Source: CAVSRC01 sp963782045 (GTDB taxonomy: Bacteria > Pseudomonadota > Alphaproteobacteria > Rhizobiales > Kaistiaceae). From it: a DNA stretch of 64,000 bases. Location: contig CAWAIR010000015.1 of the NCBI GenBank assembly GCA_963782045.1, forward strand, positions 80,327 through 144,326, read 5' to 3'. A program made the translations under genes and the position numbers. Shown one piece after another: positions 9,827-19,203 of the stretch. Position 1 is the stretch's first letter, and each line of letters opens with the position of its first letter. The notes under the pieces were generated by a model. It had not been told where the DNA came from and searched no databases. It worked only from the letters and a program-made list of their open reading frames with translations.

Positions 9827-11308
9827 TCACTCCCCGTCGTCGTGCCAGGTGCGGCCGTCGCGCTCGATCAGCGAGATGGCGGCGGTCGGCCCCCAGGTGC
9901 CGGCCGGGTAGGGCTTCGGCCCCTCGCTGGTCGCTCCCCAGGCATCGACGATCGGATCGATCCACGCCCATGCCGCCTCCACCTCGTCGCGGCGCATGAA
10001 CAGCGTCTGGTTGCCGCGGATGACGTCGAGGATCAGCCGCTCATAGGCGTCCGGGCTGCGCACGCCGAAGGCCTCGGCGAAGCTCATGTCGAGCGGCACG
10101 TAGCGCAGCCGCATGCCGCCGGGGCCGGGGTCCTTGATCATCAGCCACAGCTTGACGCCCTCGTCCGGCTGGATGCGCAGCACCAGTCGGTTGGACTCGA
10201 GCGCGCCGGCGCTCGGCTCGAAGATCGAGTGCGGGAATGTTGCGGAAGGTGAGCACGATCTCGGAGGTGCGCAGCGGCAGGCGCTTGCCGGTGCGCAGAT
10301 AGAACGGCACGCCCGCCCAGCGCCAGTTCTCGATCTCGGCCTTGATGGCGACGAAGGTCTCGGTGATGCTCTCGGGATTGTCGATGTCCTCGGTGTAGCT
10401 CGCCATCGGTCCCTGGCGCGCCGACGCCGCCGCGATATTGCCCGCGCACCACCAGTTGCGCCGCATTGCTGTAGTCGATCGGCTTGAGCGCCCTGAGCAC
10501 CTTGATCTTCTCGTCGCGCACCGCATCGGCGTCCATGCGCGCCGGCGGCTCCATCGCCACCAGGGAGAGGAGCTGCATCATGTGGTTCTGCACCATGTCG
10601 CGCAGCGCCCCGGCCTGGTCGTAGTAGCCCTCGCGGCCGCCGACCCCGATGCTCTCCGCCGCGGTGATCTGCACGTGGTCGATGTGGGCCGCGTTCCACA
10701 GCGGCTCGAACAGCGCATTGCCGAAGCGCAGCGCCATCAGGTTCTGCACCGTCTCTTTGCCGAGATAGTGGTCGATGCGGTAGATCTGGCTTTCCTCGAA
10801 CACCCGGCCGACCAGGTCGTTGACCTCGCGCGCCGACTGCGAGGTCGTGGCCGATCGGCTTCTCGATGATCACCCGCGTGCGCGGCGTGATCAGGCCCTT
10901 GGCGCCGATCTTGGCGCAGATCGTGCCGAACAGCTCCGGCGCCACGGCAAGGTAGAAGGCGCGGGTGCGCTCATCGCCTTCCTTGAGCATGGCGGAGAGG
11001 TCGTCCCAGCCGGCGTCGGCGGTGGCGTCGACCGGCACGAAATGCAGCCGGTTGAGGAAGGTCTCCAGCACCGCGTCGTCCTTGGCGCCGTCGGAGGCGT
11101 GCTCGGCGAGCGCCCGTCGCGTCGCCTCGCGGTAGTCGTCGTCGCTCATGTGGCGGCGCGACACGCCGATGATGCGGGTCACCGTCGGGATCTGGCCGTC
11201 GAGGTGGCGTTCGTAGAGGGCGGGCAGCAGCTTGCGGTAGGCGAGGTCGCCGGCGCCGCCAAAGACGACGAAATCGAACGGCTCTACGGCGATGATGCGG
11301 CTGGTCAT
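9827..11308 (-). pseudogene. zwf: Glucose-6-phosphate 1-dehydrogenase, three one-base insertions
   Basis: Zwf oxidises glucose 6-phosphate to 6-phosphogluconolactone. The N-terminus shows the NADP motif FGGAGDLAYRKLLPALY, and the active-site signature RIDHYLGKE is intact but in another frame. Single-base removals at 10840 (joining IGHDL to QSAREVNDLVGRVF), 10434 (joining VVRGQY to AAASARQGPMASY) and within 10233-10235 (joining TFRNIP to HSIFEPS) restore one 492-residue protein of normal length. As sequenced, translation would end before the active site. It is divergent from the SMP-30 lactonase gene at 11447. Confidence 0.92.
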
Positions 11309-11446
11309 GGCGGAGAAGCTCCGAAAGGCTTGGGAGATCCGGCGCCCGACGGCTTTCGGGTTCCGGTGGGTGCGGTCTACACTGACAAGCGGAGCTTTGG
11401 CAAAGGATTCGCCGGGACGGCCGGCGCCCGCGGGCGAGGGGGTGAT

Positions 11447-12334
11447 ATGCGTCCACCGCTATGTGTGGTTCCCTCCGGCGACTGGACGGGCGAGGGGGCG
11501 GTGTGGCACGCCGTGCACAAGGCCGTCTATTGGGTCGACATCAACCGCTTCCTCGTCCACCGCTTCGAGCCGGAGACCGGCAACGTCAGGAACTGGTTCT
11601 TCTCCGAGCCGGTGGTGGCGCTCGGCCTCACCGACCGCCCCGACACGCTGTTGGCCGCGCTCGCCTCGCGGCTGATCCTGTGGCAGCCGGCCAACGATGC
11701 CCGCGCCGATTTCGCCAATCCCGAGCGCGGCCGCGCCGGCGTGCGCCTGAACGACGGCCGCCCCGATCCGGCCGGCAACTTCTGGGTCGGCTCCATGCCC
11801 AACAATGTCGGCGCCGACGGCGAGGATCTGCCGATCGAGCGCGACGACATGGGAAAGCTCTTCCGCGTCAGCTCCGACGGAACCTTCGCCACCCTCAAGA
11901 GCGGCATCGGAATCAGCAACACCGTGTGCTGGAGTCCGGACGCCACCCGCTTCTATTCCGCCGATACGCTCGCCAACGCGATCTACCTGTGGGACTTCGA
12001 TCCGCGCACCGGCCGCATCGCCAGGGAGCGCCCGTTCTTCGCCGGCTTCGAGCGCGGCCTGCCGGACGGTTCGGCGATGGACCGCGAAGGCTATCTGTGG
12101 AACGCGCGCTACGGCGGCGGCTGTGTCGTGCGCATCGCGCCCGACGGCGAGATCGACCGCATCGTCGAGATGCCGGTTTCGAAGATCACCACCTGCACCT
12201 TCGGCGGGCCGAAGCTGAAGACGCTGTTCGTCACCACCGCGCGTCGCAGCGACGAACGCCTGTCGGGCGGCCTTTTCGCGCTTGAACTCGACATCCCCGG
12301 TCTCCCCGAGAACCGCTTCCGCCTGTCCGCCTGA
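11447..12334 (+). CDS. SMP-30/gluconolactonase/LRE family protein
   Basis: This 295-residue protein belongs to the six-bladed propeller lactonases (SMP-30/regucalcin). The opening GDWTGEGAVWHAVHKAVYWVDI carries the metal-binding Glu, and RLNDGRPDPAGNFWVGSMPN supplies the conserved Asn-Asp-Gly. SNTVCWSPDATRFYSAD and RGLPDGSAMDREGYLWNARY complete the metal-site segments. These enzymes hydrolyse aldonolactones. It lies 138 bases from zwf in divergent orientation, and no pgl gene is seen nearby. It may therefore hydrolyse the zwf product or sugar lactones. The ATG at 11447 has a GAGGGGGTG ribosome site. Confidence 0.88.
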   Translation: MRPPLCVVPSGDWTGEGAVWHAVHKAVYWVDINRFLVHRFEPETGNVRNWFFSEPVVALGLTDRPDTLLAALASRLILWQPANDARADFANPERGRAGVRLNDGRPDPAGNFWVGSMPNNVGADGEDLPIERDDMGKLFRVSSDGTFATLKSGIGISNTVCWSPDATRFYSADTLANAIYLWDFDPRTGRIARERPFFAGFERGLPDGSAMDREGYLWNARYGGGCVVRIAPDGEIDRIVEMPVSKITTCTFGGPKLKTLFVTTARRSDERLSGGLFALELDIPGLPENRFRLSA

Positions 12335-12438
12335 CCGGCATCACGATCGTCGCATTCCCCGTTGGGCTTGTCAGGACCGGTGGCTTTGGCGCAAATGGGC
12401 GTGCAGAGGGTGGGCAGGACCTTCGTGGGGAGAACGGG

Positions 12439-13842
12439 ATGTCCCGTTTTGTCGAGTTTCTGGCGGCCGGCGCGGCCGTCCTCGTTCTGTCGGCAGGCGT
12501 TGCCCATGCCGACAGCCGTCTGTTCAGCGCCCGCAGCGACAAGAGCGGCGTCACGGTCACCGGGGCCGCCCTCGACGGCAAGGAGCTGGCCGTCGCCGGA
12601 CAGGGCGGCGGCGTGACCTTCTTCCGCATCGACAATCCCGGCGGCCCGGTGCCTTGCGCCGAGCGCATCGCCTTCTTCGGCTCCAACGGGCTGGCGACCA
12701 CCGCCGATGTCGACATCTGCGCCAACGGCGCCCAGGTGAGCGTGCCGTTCTCCACGGCGGCGAGCACGCCACTGCCGCCTCCGGCACCAACCCAGCCGCC
12801 ACCAGCGCCGCCGCCCGCTACTCAGGCGACCGGCGCGCAGCCGGTCACCATCAGCCTCGACGATCCCAACGTCAGCATCGACGGCGTGTTCATCGCCGGC
12901 AAGCCGGCCGCCATCAACCGGCGGTTCGGCAATGGCGTGGAGGTGCTGGTGCAGCCGGGATCGGACGGCATTGCCTGCTCGCGCGACCTCGGCCTGGTGC
13001 TCTCCGACGGGCGGCGCATCGCCCGCGCCGTCGACATCTGCGCCAACGACTGGCAGGTGAATGTCAAGCTGCTGTCCTCCGGTGGCACGACCACGTCGGC
13101 GCCACCGCCACCGACGGCCGACACCGGATCGCCGGCTTCGCCCGACGCGACCTGGATGTTCACCTCCAACAGCAACAACGGCAGCCTTGCCTTCGCGGTG
13201 CCCAATTCCGACAACAGCGAGTTCACCGCGGTCTGCGAGCCGGCGTCGAACGCGGTGACCATCGCGCTCGGCCGCAGCGCCTCCGAGGTGCAGCCGGGCG
13301 CGCCCGTCACCGTCGGCTTCTCCGCCGGAGATTTTGCGCAGAACTACCAGGCGACCGGCTCCGACGTCTCCCAGCAGACCGGCCTCTCCAATCCGCTGAT
13401 CACGCTCAAGACCGACGACCCGCTGTGGCCGGCCCTCATCCGCGAGAGCAGCCTCGTCGTCCGCATCGGCTCGGCGGCGCCCTACAGCCTGTCGCTCACG
13501 GGCAGTGCCGCCAAGGCGCGCCAGTTCCTCGCCTATTGCAGCCCGGCGCCTGTGGTCGTCCCCGCGCCGCCGGTGGTCAGCGCGCCGCAGATGCCTTCAC
13601 CGGACGCCGGCGCCATCCCCTTCGCCTGCGACGACGGCAGCTTCATCAGCGTCGTCTTCGACGACGCCAATGGCCGGGTGATCGTCACCGAGCGCGGCGG
13701 CGGCGTCCCGGAGAGCCTGCGTCGCGTGCCCTCGCGCCAGGGCGCCCGCTACGTCGGCCACGGCGACGAGCTGGTCGGCTACGCCGAGACCATCACCTGG
13801 TCGCGCGGCGGCAGCTATCCGGCGACCTGCCGGCCGCGATAG
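12439..13842 (+). CDS. Secreted protein with duplicated N-terminal module and C-terminal MliC-like domain
   Basis: A signal peptide (FVEFLAAGAAVLVLSAGVAHA) precedes 440 residues. Two homologous modules end in ADVDICANGAQVSVPF (about residue 100) and ARAVDICANDWQVNVKLL (about residue 210), separated by proline-rich linkers. The last 75 residues, from IPFACDDGSFISVVFDD to GGSYPATC, fit the MliC fold, an inhibitor of C-type lysozyme that uses an ARYxxxxxxLxG-type loop and a cysteine bridge. The protein is periplasmic or secreted and may protect peptidoglycan. The N-terminal modules are not recognised. Identification of MliC is by pattern only. Confidence 0.7.
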   Translation: MSRFVEFLAAGAAVLVLSAGVAHADSRLFSARSDKSGVTVTGAALDGKELAVAGQGGGVTFFRIDNPGGPVPCAERIAFFGSNGLATTADVDICANGAQVSVPFSTAASTPLPPPAPTQPPPAPPPATQATGAQPVTISLDDPNVSIDGVFIAGKPAAINRRFGNGVEVLVQPGSDGIACSRDLGLVLSDGRRIARAVDICANDWQVNVKLLSSGGTTTSAPPPPTADTGSPASPDATWMFTSNSNNGSLAFAVPNSDNSEFTAVCEPASNAVTIALGRSASEVQPGAPVTVGFSAGDFAQNYQATGSDVSQQTGLSNPLITLKTDDPLWPALIRESSLVVRIGSAAPYSLSLTGSAAKARQFLAYCSPAPVVVPAPPVVSAPQMPSPDAGAIPFACDDGSFISVVFDDANGRVIVTERGGGVPESLRRVPSRQGARYVGHGDELVGYAETITWSRGGSYPATCRPR

Positions 13843-13850
13843 GCGGGGCC

Positions 13851-14321
13851 ATGGCGACCGGCGGAGCCTCGACACGGACTGCGCGCGTCATCGATGCGCC
13901 GCCGCAGGCGCTCTACGACGCCTTCATGGACCCGGCCAAGCTTGCCGACTGGCTGCCGCCGGGCGACATGACCGGCATCGTCCATGCTTTCGACGGGCGC
14001 GTCGGCGGCGGCTACGTGATGTCGCTGTTCTATCGCGCCGACGATCCCGATGAACGTGGCAAGACTGGCGCGCGCGAGGACCGCGTCGAGGTCCGCTTCG
14101 TCGAATTGAGGCCGCCCGGGCGGATCGTGCAAGCCGTCACCTTCGTGACCGACGACGAATCGCTGAAGGGCGAAATGACCATGACGGTGACCTTCGTCGC
14201 CGCCCCCGGCGGCACCGAGGTGACGCTTGTCTTCGACAACTTGCCGCCCGGCCTCAGGCCTGAGGACAACGACCTCGGCGCGCGGCTCTCGCTGGACCAG
14301 CTCGCCCGCCGTTTCGCCTGA
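13851..14321 (+). CDS. SRPBCC (AHSA1-type) domain protein
   Basis: This 156-residue protein fits the START-like activator of Hsp90 ATPase 1 C-terminal fold. The N-terminus RVIDAPPQALYDAFMDPAKL leads into ADWLPP, the middle has RVEVRFVELRPPGRIV, and the end reads LSLDQLARRFA. Such proteins bind small hydrophobic ligands in a helix-grip cavity. The gene begins eight bases after the MliC-like gene and reads in the same direction, so they are probably co-transcribed. The ligand is unknown. Confidence 0.83.
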   Translation: MATGGASTRTARVIDAPPQALYDAFMDPAKLADWLPPGDMTGIVHAFDGRVGGGYVMSLFYRADDPDERGKTGAREDRVEVRFVELRPPGRIVQAVTFVTDDESLKGEMTMTVTFVAAPGGTEVTLVFDNLPPGLRPEDNDLGARLSLDQLARRFA

Positions 14322-14434
14322 CGGCGGGCGCCGGTGGCGCGGCGGTCACCGGCACCGCGCCGTTGGCGAGGGGGTGGCGTGGGTCGCGAGGCGGGTCTAG
14401 AAGCTCGCCCATGACTGTCATGGTAGCGAGAGCT

Positions 14435-15877
14435 ATGAAAAGCCCTGAGGCGCCGTCCGCGCGCGGGGCGTGGGGCGCGGAAATCTCCGCTACGCTCGGG
14501 CTTGCCTGGCCGATCGTTCTCACCAACGTCGCCCAGGTCGGCCTGGCAACGACCGACGTGGTCATGATGGGTTGGCTCGGGCCGGAGGCGCTCGCTGCCG
14601 GCGCGCTGGCTGTCAACCTCAATTTCGCCTTCCTCATTTTCGCCATCGGCATCGTCACGGCGACGGCGCCGCTGACGGCAATCGAGCTCGGCCGCAACCG
14701 CCATTCGGTGCGCGACGTGCGGCGGACAACGCGCCAGGGCTTCTGGGCCGCGATCGCCGTCACCCTGCCGATCTGGGTGGTGCTATGGCATGCCGATGCG
14801 ATCTTTCTTCTGCTCGGCCAGCAGCCGGCGATCGCCTCTCATGCCGCCTCCTATCTGCACACCTTCCAATGGCAGTTCCTGCCATTCCTGTTCTACGTGA
14901 TCCTGCGCAACTTCGTTTCGGCGCTGGAGCGTCCGCTGGCCGCGCTGTGGATCGGCGGCAGCGCGCTCGTCGTCAATGCGACGCTCGTCTGGTCGCTGAT
15001 GTTCGGTCATTTCGGCCTGCCGGCGATGGGGCTGCCCGGGGCCGGCATCGGCACCACGCTGACCAACATCTACATGGCCGGCGGTCTGGCGCTGCTCATC
15101 ACGCTCGACCACCGCTTCCGTCGCTATCACCTGTTCGGCCGCTTCTGGCGGCCCGACTGGTCGCGCTTCCGGGCTATCTGGCGGATCGGCGTGCCCATCG
15201 GCATCACGCTCGCCTTCGAGGCGACCATCTTCAACGCGGCGACCTTCATCATGGGGCTGATCAGCACGGCGGCGCTCGCTGCCCACGCCATCGCCATCCA
15301 GATTCCCTCGCTCACCTTCATGGTGCCGCTCGGCCTCGCCACCGCGGCGACCGTGCGCGTCGGCCGCGCCTATGGCGCCAGGGACACCGCCGGTGTCGGA
15401 CGGGCCGGCTGGTCGGCCTTCGCCGTGGCGATGGTCTATGCCTGCGGCACCGCCGCCCTGATTCTGCTCCTCCGTCACCAGCTCGTTGGCCTCTTCCTCG
15501 ACTGGTCGAACCCGACCGACGCTGCCGTCGCAACTCTCGCCGCCTCTTACCTGGTGTGGGCCGGCATCTTCCAGATCGTCGATAGCGGTCAGGTGGTCGG
15601 CGCTGGCATGTTGCGCGGCCTTGGCGATACGCGCGTGCCCATGTGGCTCGCCGGTCTCGGCTATTGGGGCATCGGCCTGCCGGCCGGCGTGGCGCTGGCG
15701 TTCTGGTTCCATCTCGCCGGCGTCGGCATCTGGATCGGCCTGTCGCTCGGTCTCGCCTCGGTCGCGGTGCTGATGAACACGCGCTGGGCCATGCGCGAGC
15801 GTCTCGGCCTCACCGGGCGCACGCCGCCCGATAAGGGGTCGGCCGAACCCGCCGTCGGCCGCGCCACGACCGGCTGA
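14435..15877 (+). CDS. MATE family multidrug efflux transporter
   Basis: This 480-residue transporter has about twelve membrane segments in two homologous halves. The N-terminus LGLAWPIVLTNVAQVGLATT leads into a TDVVMMGWLG segment, the conserved MATE region, and VGAGMLRGLGDTRVPM is the corresponding C-terminal landmark. It exports cationic drugs or metabolites using Na+ or H+. The ATG at 14435 follows GCGAGAG; an in-frame ATG at 14411 is an alternative start. No regulator is adjacent. Confidence 0.92.
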   Translation: MKSPEAPSARGAWGAEISATLGLAWPIVLTNVAQVGLATTDVVMMGWLGPEALAAGALAVNLNFAFLIFAIGIVTATAPLTAIELGRNRHSVRDVRRTTRQGFWAAIAVTLPIWVVLWHADAIFLLLGQQPAIASHAASYLHTFQWQFLPFLFYVILRNFVSALERPLAALWIGGSALVVNATLVWSLMFGHFGLPAMGLPGAGIGTTLTNIYMAGGLALLITLDHRFRRYHLFGRFWRPDWSRFRAIWRIGVPIGITLAFEATIFNAATFIMGLISTAALAAHAIAIQIPSLTFMVPLGLATAATVRVGRAYGARDTAGVGRAGWSAFAVAMVYACGTAALILLLRHQLVGLFLDWSNPTDAAVATLAASYLVWAGIFQIVDSGQVVGAGMLRGLGDTRVPMWLAGLGYWGIGLPAGVALAFWFHLAGVGIWIGLSLGLASVAVLMNTRWAMRERLGLTGRTPPDKGSAEPAVGRATTG

Positions 15878-16042
15878 AACACTCCGTTACAATCGGGGCG
15901 CAGTCGCGAAACACTGGGCTTACAGAGCGGTGGTGATCTCCGCGCCATCGCCCGGCCGCAAGGCGCGAAAGCGCGAAGCGCCGGCCGACGTCCCGACCGG
16001 CATCCGCCGGCCAGGGCCAACCCAGAACCGGAGACTGCCCAT

Positions 16043-16267
16043 ATGATTCGCAAGATCGTCGTTGCCGCCGCGCTCACCACCGTCCTCGTCGCGCCGGCGT
16101 TCGCCGCCACCACCTACTACGTCGAGCAGAGCGCCAAGACCCACAAGTGCTCGGTCACCACCCACAAGCCGGACGGCAAGACCTTCTCGATGATCGGCAA
16201 GGACACCTACAAGACCAAGGCAACCGCCGACAAGGCGATGAAGGCCGCGACTGAGTGCAAGATGTAG
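16043..16267 (+). CDS. Small exported protein, 74 residues
   Basis: A typical signal peptide (IRKIVVAAALTTVLVAPAFA) is followed by a 52-residue mature part rich in lysine, threonine and alanine, with two cysteines (HKCSVTTHK and ATECKM). The length and the ending TADKAMKAATECK match short Rhizobiales periplasmic proteins of unknown function. It stands alone and is followed by a strong hairpin, which suggests a monocistronic transcript. Confidence 0.8.
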   Translation: MIRKIVVAAALTTVLVAPAFAATTYYVEQSAKTHKCSVTTHKPDGKTFSMIGKDTYKTKATADKAMKAATECKM

Positions 16268-16284
16268 GCTTCGCCTGATCTCCG

Positions 16285-16315
16285 TCACGCGCCGGCCGCC
16301 TTTGCCGGCGCGTGA
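16285..16315 (+). terminator. Hairpin, possible transcription terminator
   Basis: TCACGCGCCGG (16285-16295) pairs perfectly with CCGGCGCGTGA (16305-16315) across a nine-base loop, 17 bases after the small exported protein's stop. No T tract follows, so it may stabilise the 3' end rather than act as a full intrinsic terminator. Confidence 0.6.
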
Positions 16316-16417
16316 TGCGTCCGCCCGAATTTCGCCGCGATCCGGGCCGAGCAGACATCCTTCCGGGAGGCTGGATCACACCGACGGCAACGCATCCGTC
16401 CCGGGCGGGCATCACAG

Positions 16418-17143
16418 GTGGGCGCCACGCCGCATCTTCTCATCGTCGACGACGACCGTGAGATCAGGGACCTGGTCTCGCGCTTCTTCGTCAAGCACGG
16501 CTACGAGGTCGTTGCCGCCGCCGACGCGCCCACCATGGAGACGGCGCTCGCCGCCGGCGGTGTCGAGCTGGTCATCCTCGACCTCATGCTGCCGGGCAAG
16601 AGCGGGTTGGAAGTCTGCCGCGAGCTGCGCGCCCGCTCCACCGTGCCGATCCTCATGCTCACTGCCATGGGCGACGAGACCGACCGCATCGTCGGGCTCG
16701 AGATGGGCGCCGACGACTACATCGCCAAGCCGTTCAATCCGCGCGAGCTTCTCGCCCGCGTGCGCGCCATCCTGCGGCGCACCCGCGCCACCGCCGCCGC
16801 GCCCGGCAAGCCGGCCGCGGCGCCCAAGCGCATGCGCTTCGCCGGTTGGTCGCTCGATCTCGGCCGCCGCCGGCTGGAGGCGCCCGACGGGCTCATCGTC
16901 GATCTCACCACCGGCGAATACGAGCTGCTCATCGCCTTTGCCGAGCGTCCGCAGCGCGTTCTCACCCGCAACCAGCTTCTCGATCTCGCCCGCGGCCGCG
17001 ATGCCACCCCCTTCGATCGTTCCATCGACGTGCAGGTCAGCCGCATCCGCAAGAAGATCGAGGCCGACCCCAAGGCTCCGGAGATGATCGTCACCGTGCG
17101 CGGCGACGGCTACATGTTCACGCCGGAGGTCGAGGTGGCTTGA
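16418..17143 (+). CDS. OmpR/PhoB-family response regulator
   Basis: This 241-residue regulator has a receiver domain starting HLLIVDDDREIRDLVSRFF, with the phospho-acceptor Asp in LVILDLMLPGKSGLEV and the Lys in DDYIAKPFNPRELLARV. The C-terminal winged helix contains LTTGEYELLIAFAERPQRVL and RSIDVQVSRIRKKIEADP. It starts at a GTG and ends TTGA overlapping the kinase start, so the pair is one operon. Closest named relatives are OmpR/TctD-like regulators, and the stimulus is unknown. Confidence 0.93.
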   Translation: MGATPHLLIVDDDREIRDLVSRFFVKHGYEVVAAADAPTMETALAAGGVELVILDLMLPGKSGLEVCRELRARSTVPILMLTAMGDETDRIVGLEMGADDYIAKPFNPRELLARVRAILRRTRATAAAPGKPAAAPKRMRFAGWSLDLGRRRLEAPDGLIVDLTTGEYELLIAFAERPQRVLTRNQLLDLARGRDATPFDRSIDVQVSRIRKKIEADPKAPEMIVTVRGDGYMFTPEVEVA

Positions 17144-18573
17144 GGCGCTTCCTGCCCGATAGCCTAGCCGCCTGGGCGCTGCTCATCGTCATCGGCGGCC
17201 TGATCATCGCCGAGGTCGCCACCGTCGGCGTCATCGTGCAGAACCGCGTCCTCTACGGCCGCATGAACGGCTTCTTCCATCTGGCCGAGCGCGTCTCCTC
17301 GCTCAGCCGCGCCATTGCCGCGGAGCCCGTGCGCAGCCGTGCCGAGCTTGCTAGCGCCCTGTCGACGCCGACCGTGCAGGTGACGGTCGGCGACAAGCCG
17401 ATCGCCACCAGCACCGGCGCCAGCGACGACGAGATCGCCGAGCTGGAAGACGTGCTGCAGACGCGGCTGGGGGATTCCGGCGTCACCGAGGTCGACGTCG
17501 GGCGCGGCGCAGTGGCAACCGAGCCGGGCAACCTGCCCGAGCCGCCCGGCGACGACGCCGGCCCGGTGGAGCGTTTCCTCTCCAACATCGAGCAGCACTA
17601 CGCCTTCGACGACGCCTATCTGGTCTCGGTGCAGCTCGACAACGGCAGTTGGGCCAACTTCACCGTGCCGGTGGCACCCGCGCCGAAGCTGTGGTCGGAC
17701 AATACCATGCTGCTCACCGTGGTGGTCATCGCTCTGGTGCTTGCCGGGTCGATCTGGGTGCTCAGGCGCCTGACCGCCCCCTACGCGCTGCTCGCCGAGG
17801 CCGCCGAGCGCCTCGGCCGCGACATCAACGCCGAATCGCTGCCCGAGAAGGGACCGCGCGAGGTGCGCGCCGCCGCCCATGCCTTCAACCTCATGCAGGC
17901 GCGGCTGAGTCGCTTCATCGGCGACCGCGACCAGCTTGTCGCCGCCATCTCGCACGACCTGCGGACGCCGGTCACTCGCCTCAGGCTTCGGGCCGAATTC
18001 GTCGAAGATGCCGACCAGCGTGCCCGCATGCTCGCCGACCTCGAGGACATCGAGGCGATGACCCGCTCGGTGCTCGCCTTCGCCAGCGACACCGCCCAGC
18101 CCGAGGCGCGCGAGCAGATCGACCTCGTCTCGCTGGTCGAATCGCTGGCCAGCGACATGCCGCACGTGACGCTGGCGCTGGCGCCCGATCTGCCGGCGCG
18201 GGTGAAGTGCCTGGCCGGCCCGGTGGGGCTGCGGCGCGCCATCGCCAATCTGATCGACAACGCGGTGAAATACGGCGGCACTGCCCGCGTCTCGCTGGCG
18301 CTCGATCCCGCCGCGATCCGCATCGCGGTCGACGACGACGGCCCGGGCATTCCGCCGGATGAGATGGAAGTCGTTTTCCGGCCCTTCCGCCGGCTGGAGG
18401 CCTCGCGCAACCGCGAGACCGGCGGCGCCGGCCTCGGGCTCACCATCGCCCGCTCGGTCGCCCGCGCCCATGGCGGCGACGTGATGCTCTCGAACCGACC
18501 GGAAGGGGGGCTGCGGGCCGAGATCGTCCTGCCGCTCACCGCCGCCGACGCACCGGCCCTGTCGAGCGCCTGA
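17140..18573 (+). CDS. Membrane sensor histidine kinase (EnvZ-like)
   Basis: This 477-residue kinase has a first membrane helix (residues about 10-35), a periplasmic region of about 150 residues, a second helix (TMLLTVVVIALVLAGSIWVL), HAMP, and the dimerisation box AAISHDLRTPVTRLRLRAEF with phospho-acceptor His272. The ATP lid contains NLIDNAVKYG, DDDGPGIP and GAGLGLTIA. The TTG start at 17140 overlaps the regulator's stop by four bases. The ordering and motifs resemble EnvZ/OmpR pairs responding to envelope conditions. Confidence 0.92.
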   Translation: MRRFLPDSLAAWALLIVIGGLIIAEVATVGVIVQNRVLYGRMNGFFHLAERVSSLSRAIAAEPVRSRAELASALSTPTVQVTVGDKPIATSTGASDDEIAELEDVLQTRLGDSGVTEVDVGRGAVATEPGNLPEPPGDDAGPVERFLSNIEQHYAFDDAYLVSVQLDNGSWANFTVPVAPAPKLWSDNTMLLTVVVIALVLAGSIWVLRRLTAPYALLAEAAERLGRDINAESLPEKGPREVRAAAHAFNLMQARLSRFIGDRDQLVAAISHDLRTPVTRLRLRAEFVEDADQRARMLADLEDIEAMTRSVLAFASDTAQPEAREQIDLVSLVESLASDMPHVTLALAPDLPARVKCLAGPVGLRRAIANLIDNAVKYGGTARVSLALDPAAIRIAVDDDGPGIPPDEMEVVFRPFRRLEASRNRETGGAGLGLTIARSVARAHGGDVMLSNRPEGGLRAEIVLPLTAADAPALSSA

Positions 18574-18671
18574 AGCGGTGACCTCGGTCACAGCTTGTCC
18601 CGCCGCCGAGGCGTAGCGTCCGCTGCTCGCACGGCCATGGCTGTGCCCCAGGCGAAGGAGGGGAAGAAGAA

Positions 18672-19151
18672 ATGCGTCTGTCACTCTGGCTGGCGGCTTT
18701 GTGCCTGTCGGCAATTCCGTTGGCGGCCCAGGCGGCACCCGGCGACGTCTCCGTCGAACGCGGCCGGCAGGTCTCGATCGTCGGCGGTTGCAACGATTGC
18801 CACACCGCCGGCTACAACGAATCGGAGGGCAAGATCGACCCGGCCAAGGCGCTGCGCGGCACCGCCATCGGCTGGATGGGCCCATGGGGCACCACCTATC
18901 CGGCCAACATCCTGCTCAAGCTCAAGGACATGAGCGAGGACGATTTCGTCCACTACGCCCAGACCTTCACGGCGCGGCCGCCGATGCCCTACTACAACGT
19001 TCACGCCATGGACGAGAGCGACCTGCGTTCGCTCTATCGCTACATCAAGTCGCTTGGCGATCCCGGCGACCCGATGCCCGATTACGTGCCCCCGGGCGAG
19101 GAGCCGAAGACCCCCTATTACGTGGCGGCCCCGCCGACCATGCCGAAATAG
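18672..19151 (+). CDS. Periplasmic c-type cytochrome
   Basis: This 159-residue protein carries a signal peptide (LSLWLAALCLSAIPLAAQAA) and one heme-binding motif CNDCH at about residue 39. The segment FVHYAQTFTARPPMPYYNVH supplies candidate methionines for the sixth ligand, and LRSLYRYIKSLGDPGDPMP resembles the last helix of dehydrogenase cytochrome subunits. It accepts electrons from an unidentified periplasmic dehydrogenase. An AGGAGGGGAAGAAG ribosome site precedes the ATG. Confidence 0.88.
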   Translation: MRLSLWLAALCLSAIPLAAQAAPGDVSVERGRQVSIVGGCNDCHTAGYNESEGKIDPAKALRGTAIGWMGPWGTTYPANILLKLKDMSEDDFVHYAQTFTARPPMPYYNVHAMDESDLRSLYRYIKSLGDPGDPMPDYVPPGEEPKTPYYVAAPPTMPK

Positions 19152-19203
19152 CGGACCAGGAGATGCGGCGGCAGGAGTCCGGCCCCGGCCGGGCTCCGCG
19201 TTG

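Noticed and set aside
14783..15712. 309-residue minus-strand frame opposite the MATE gene
   Set aside because: It is highly charged with no hydrophobic core and lies opposite a clear transporter gene.
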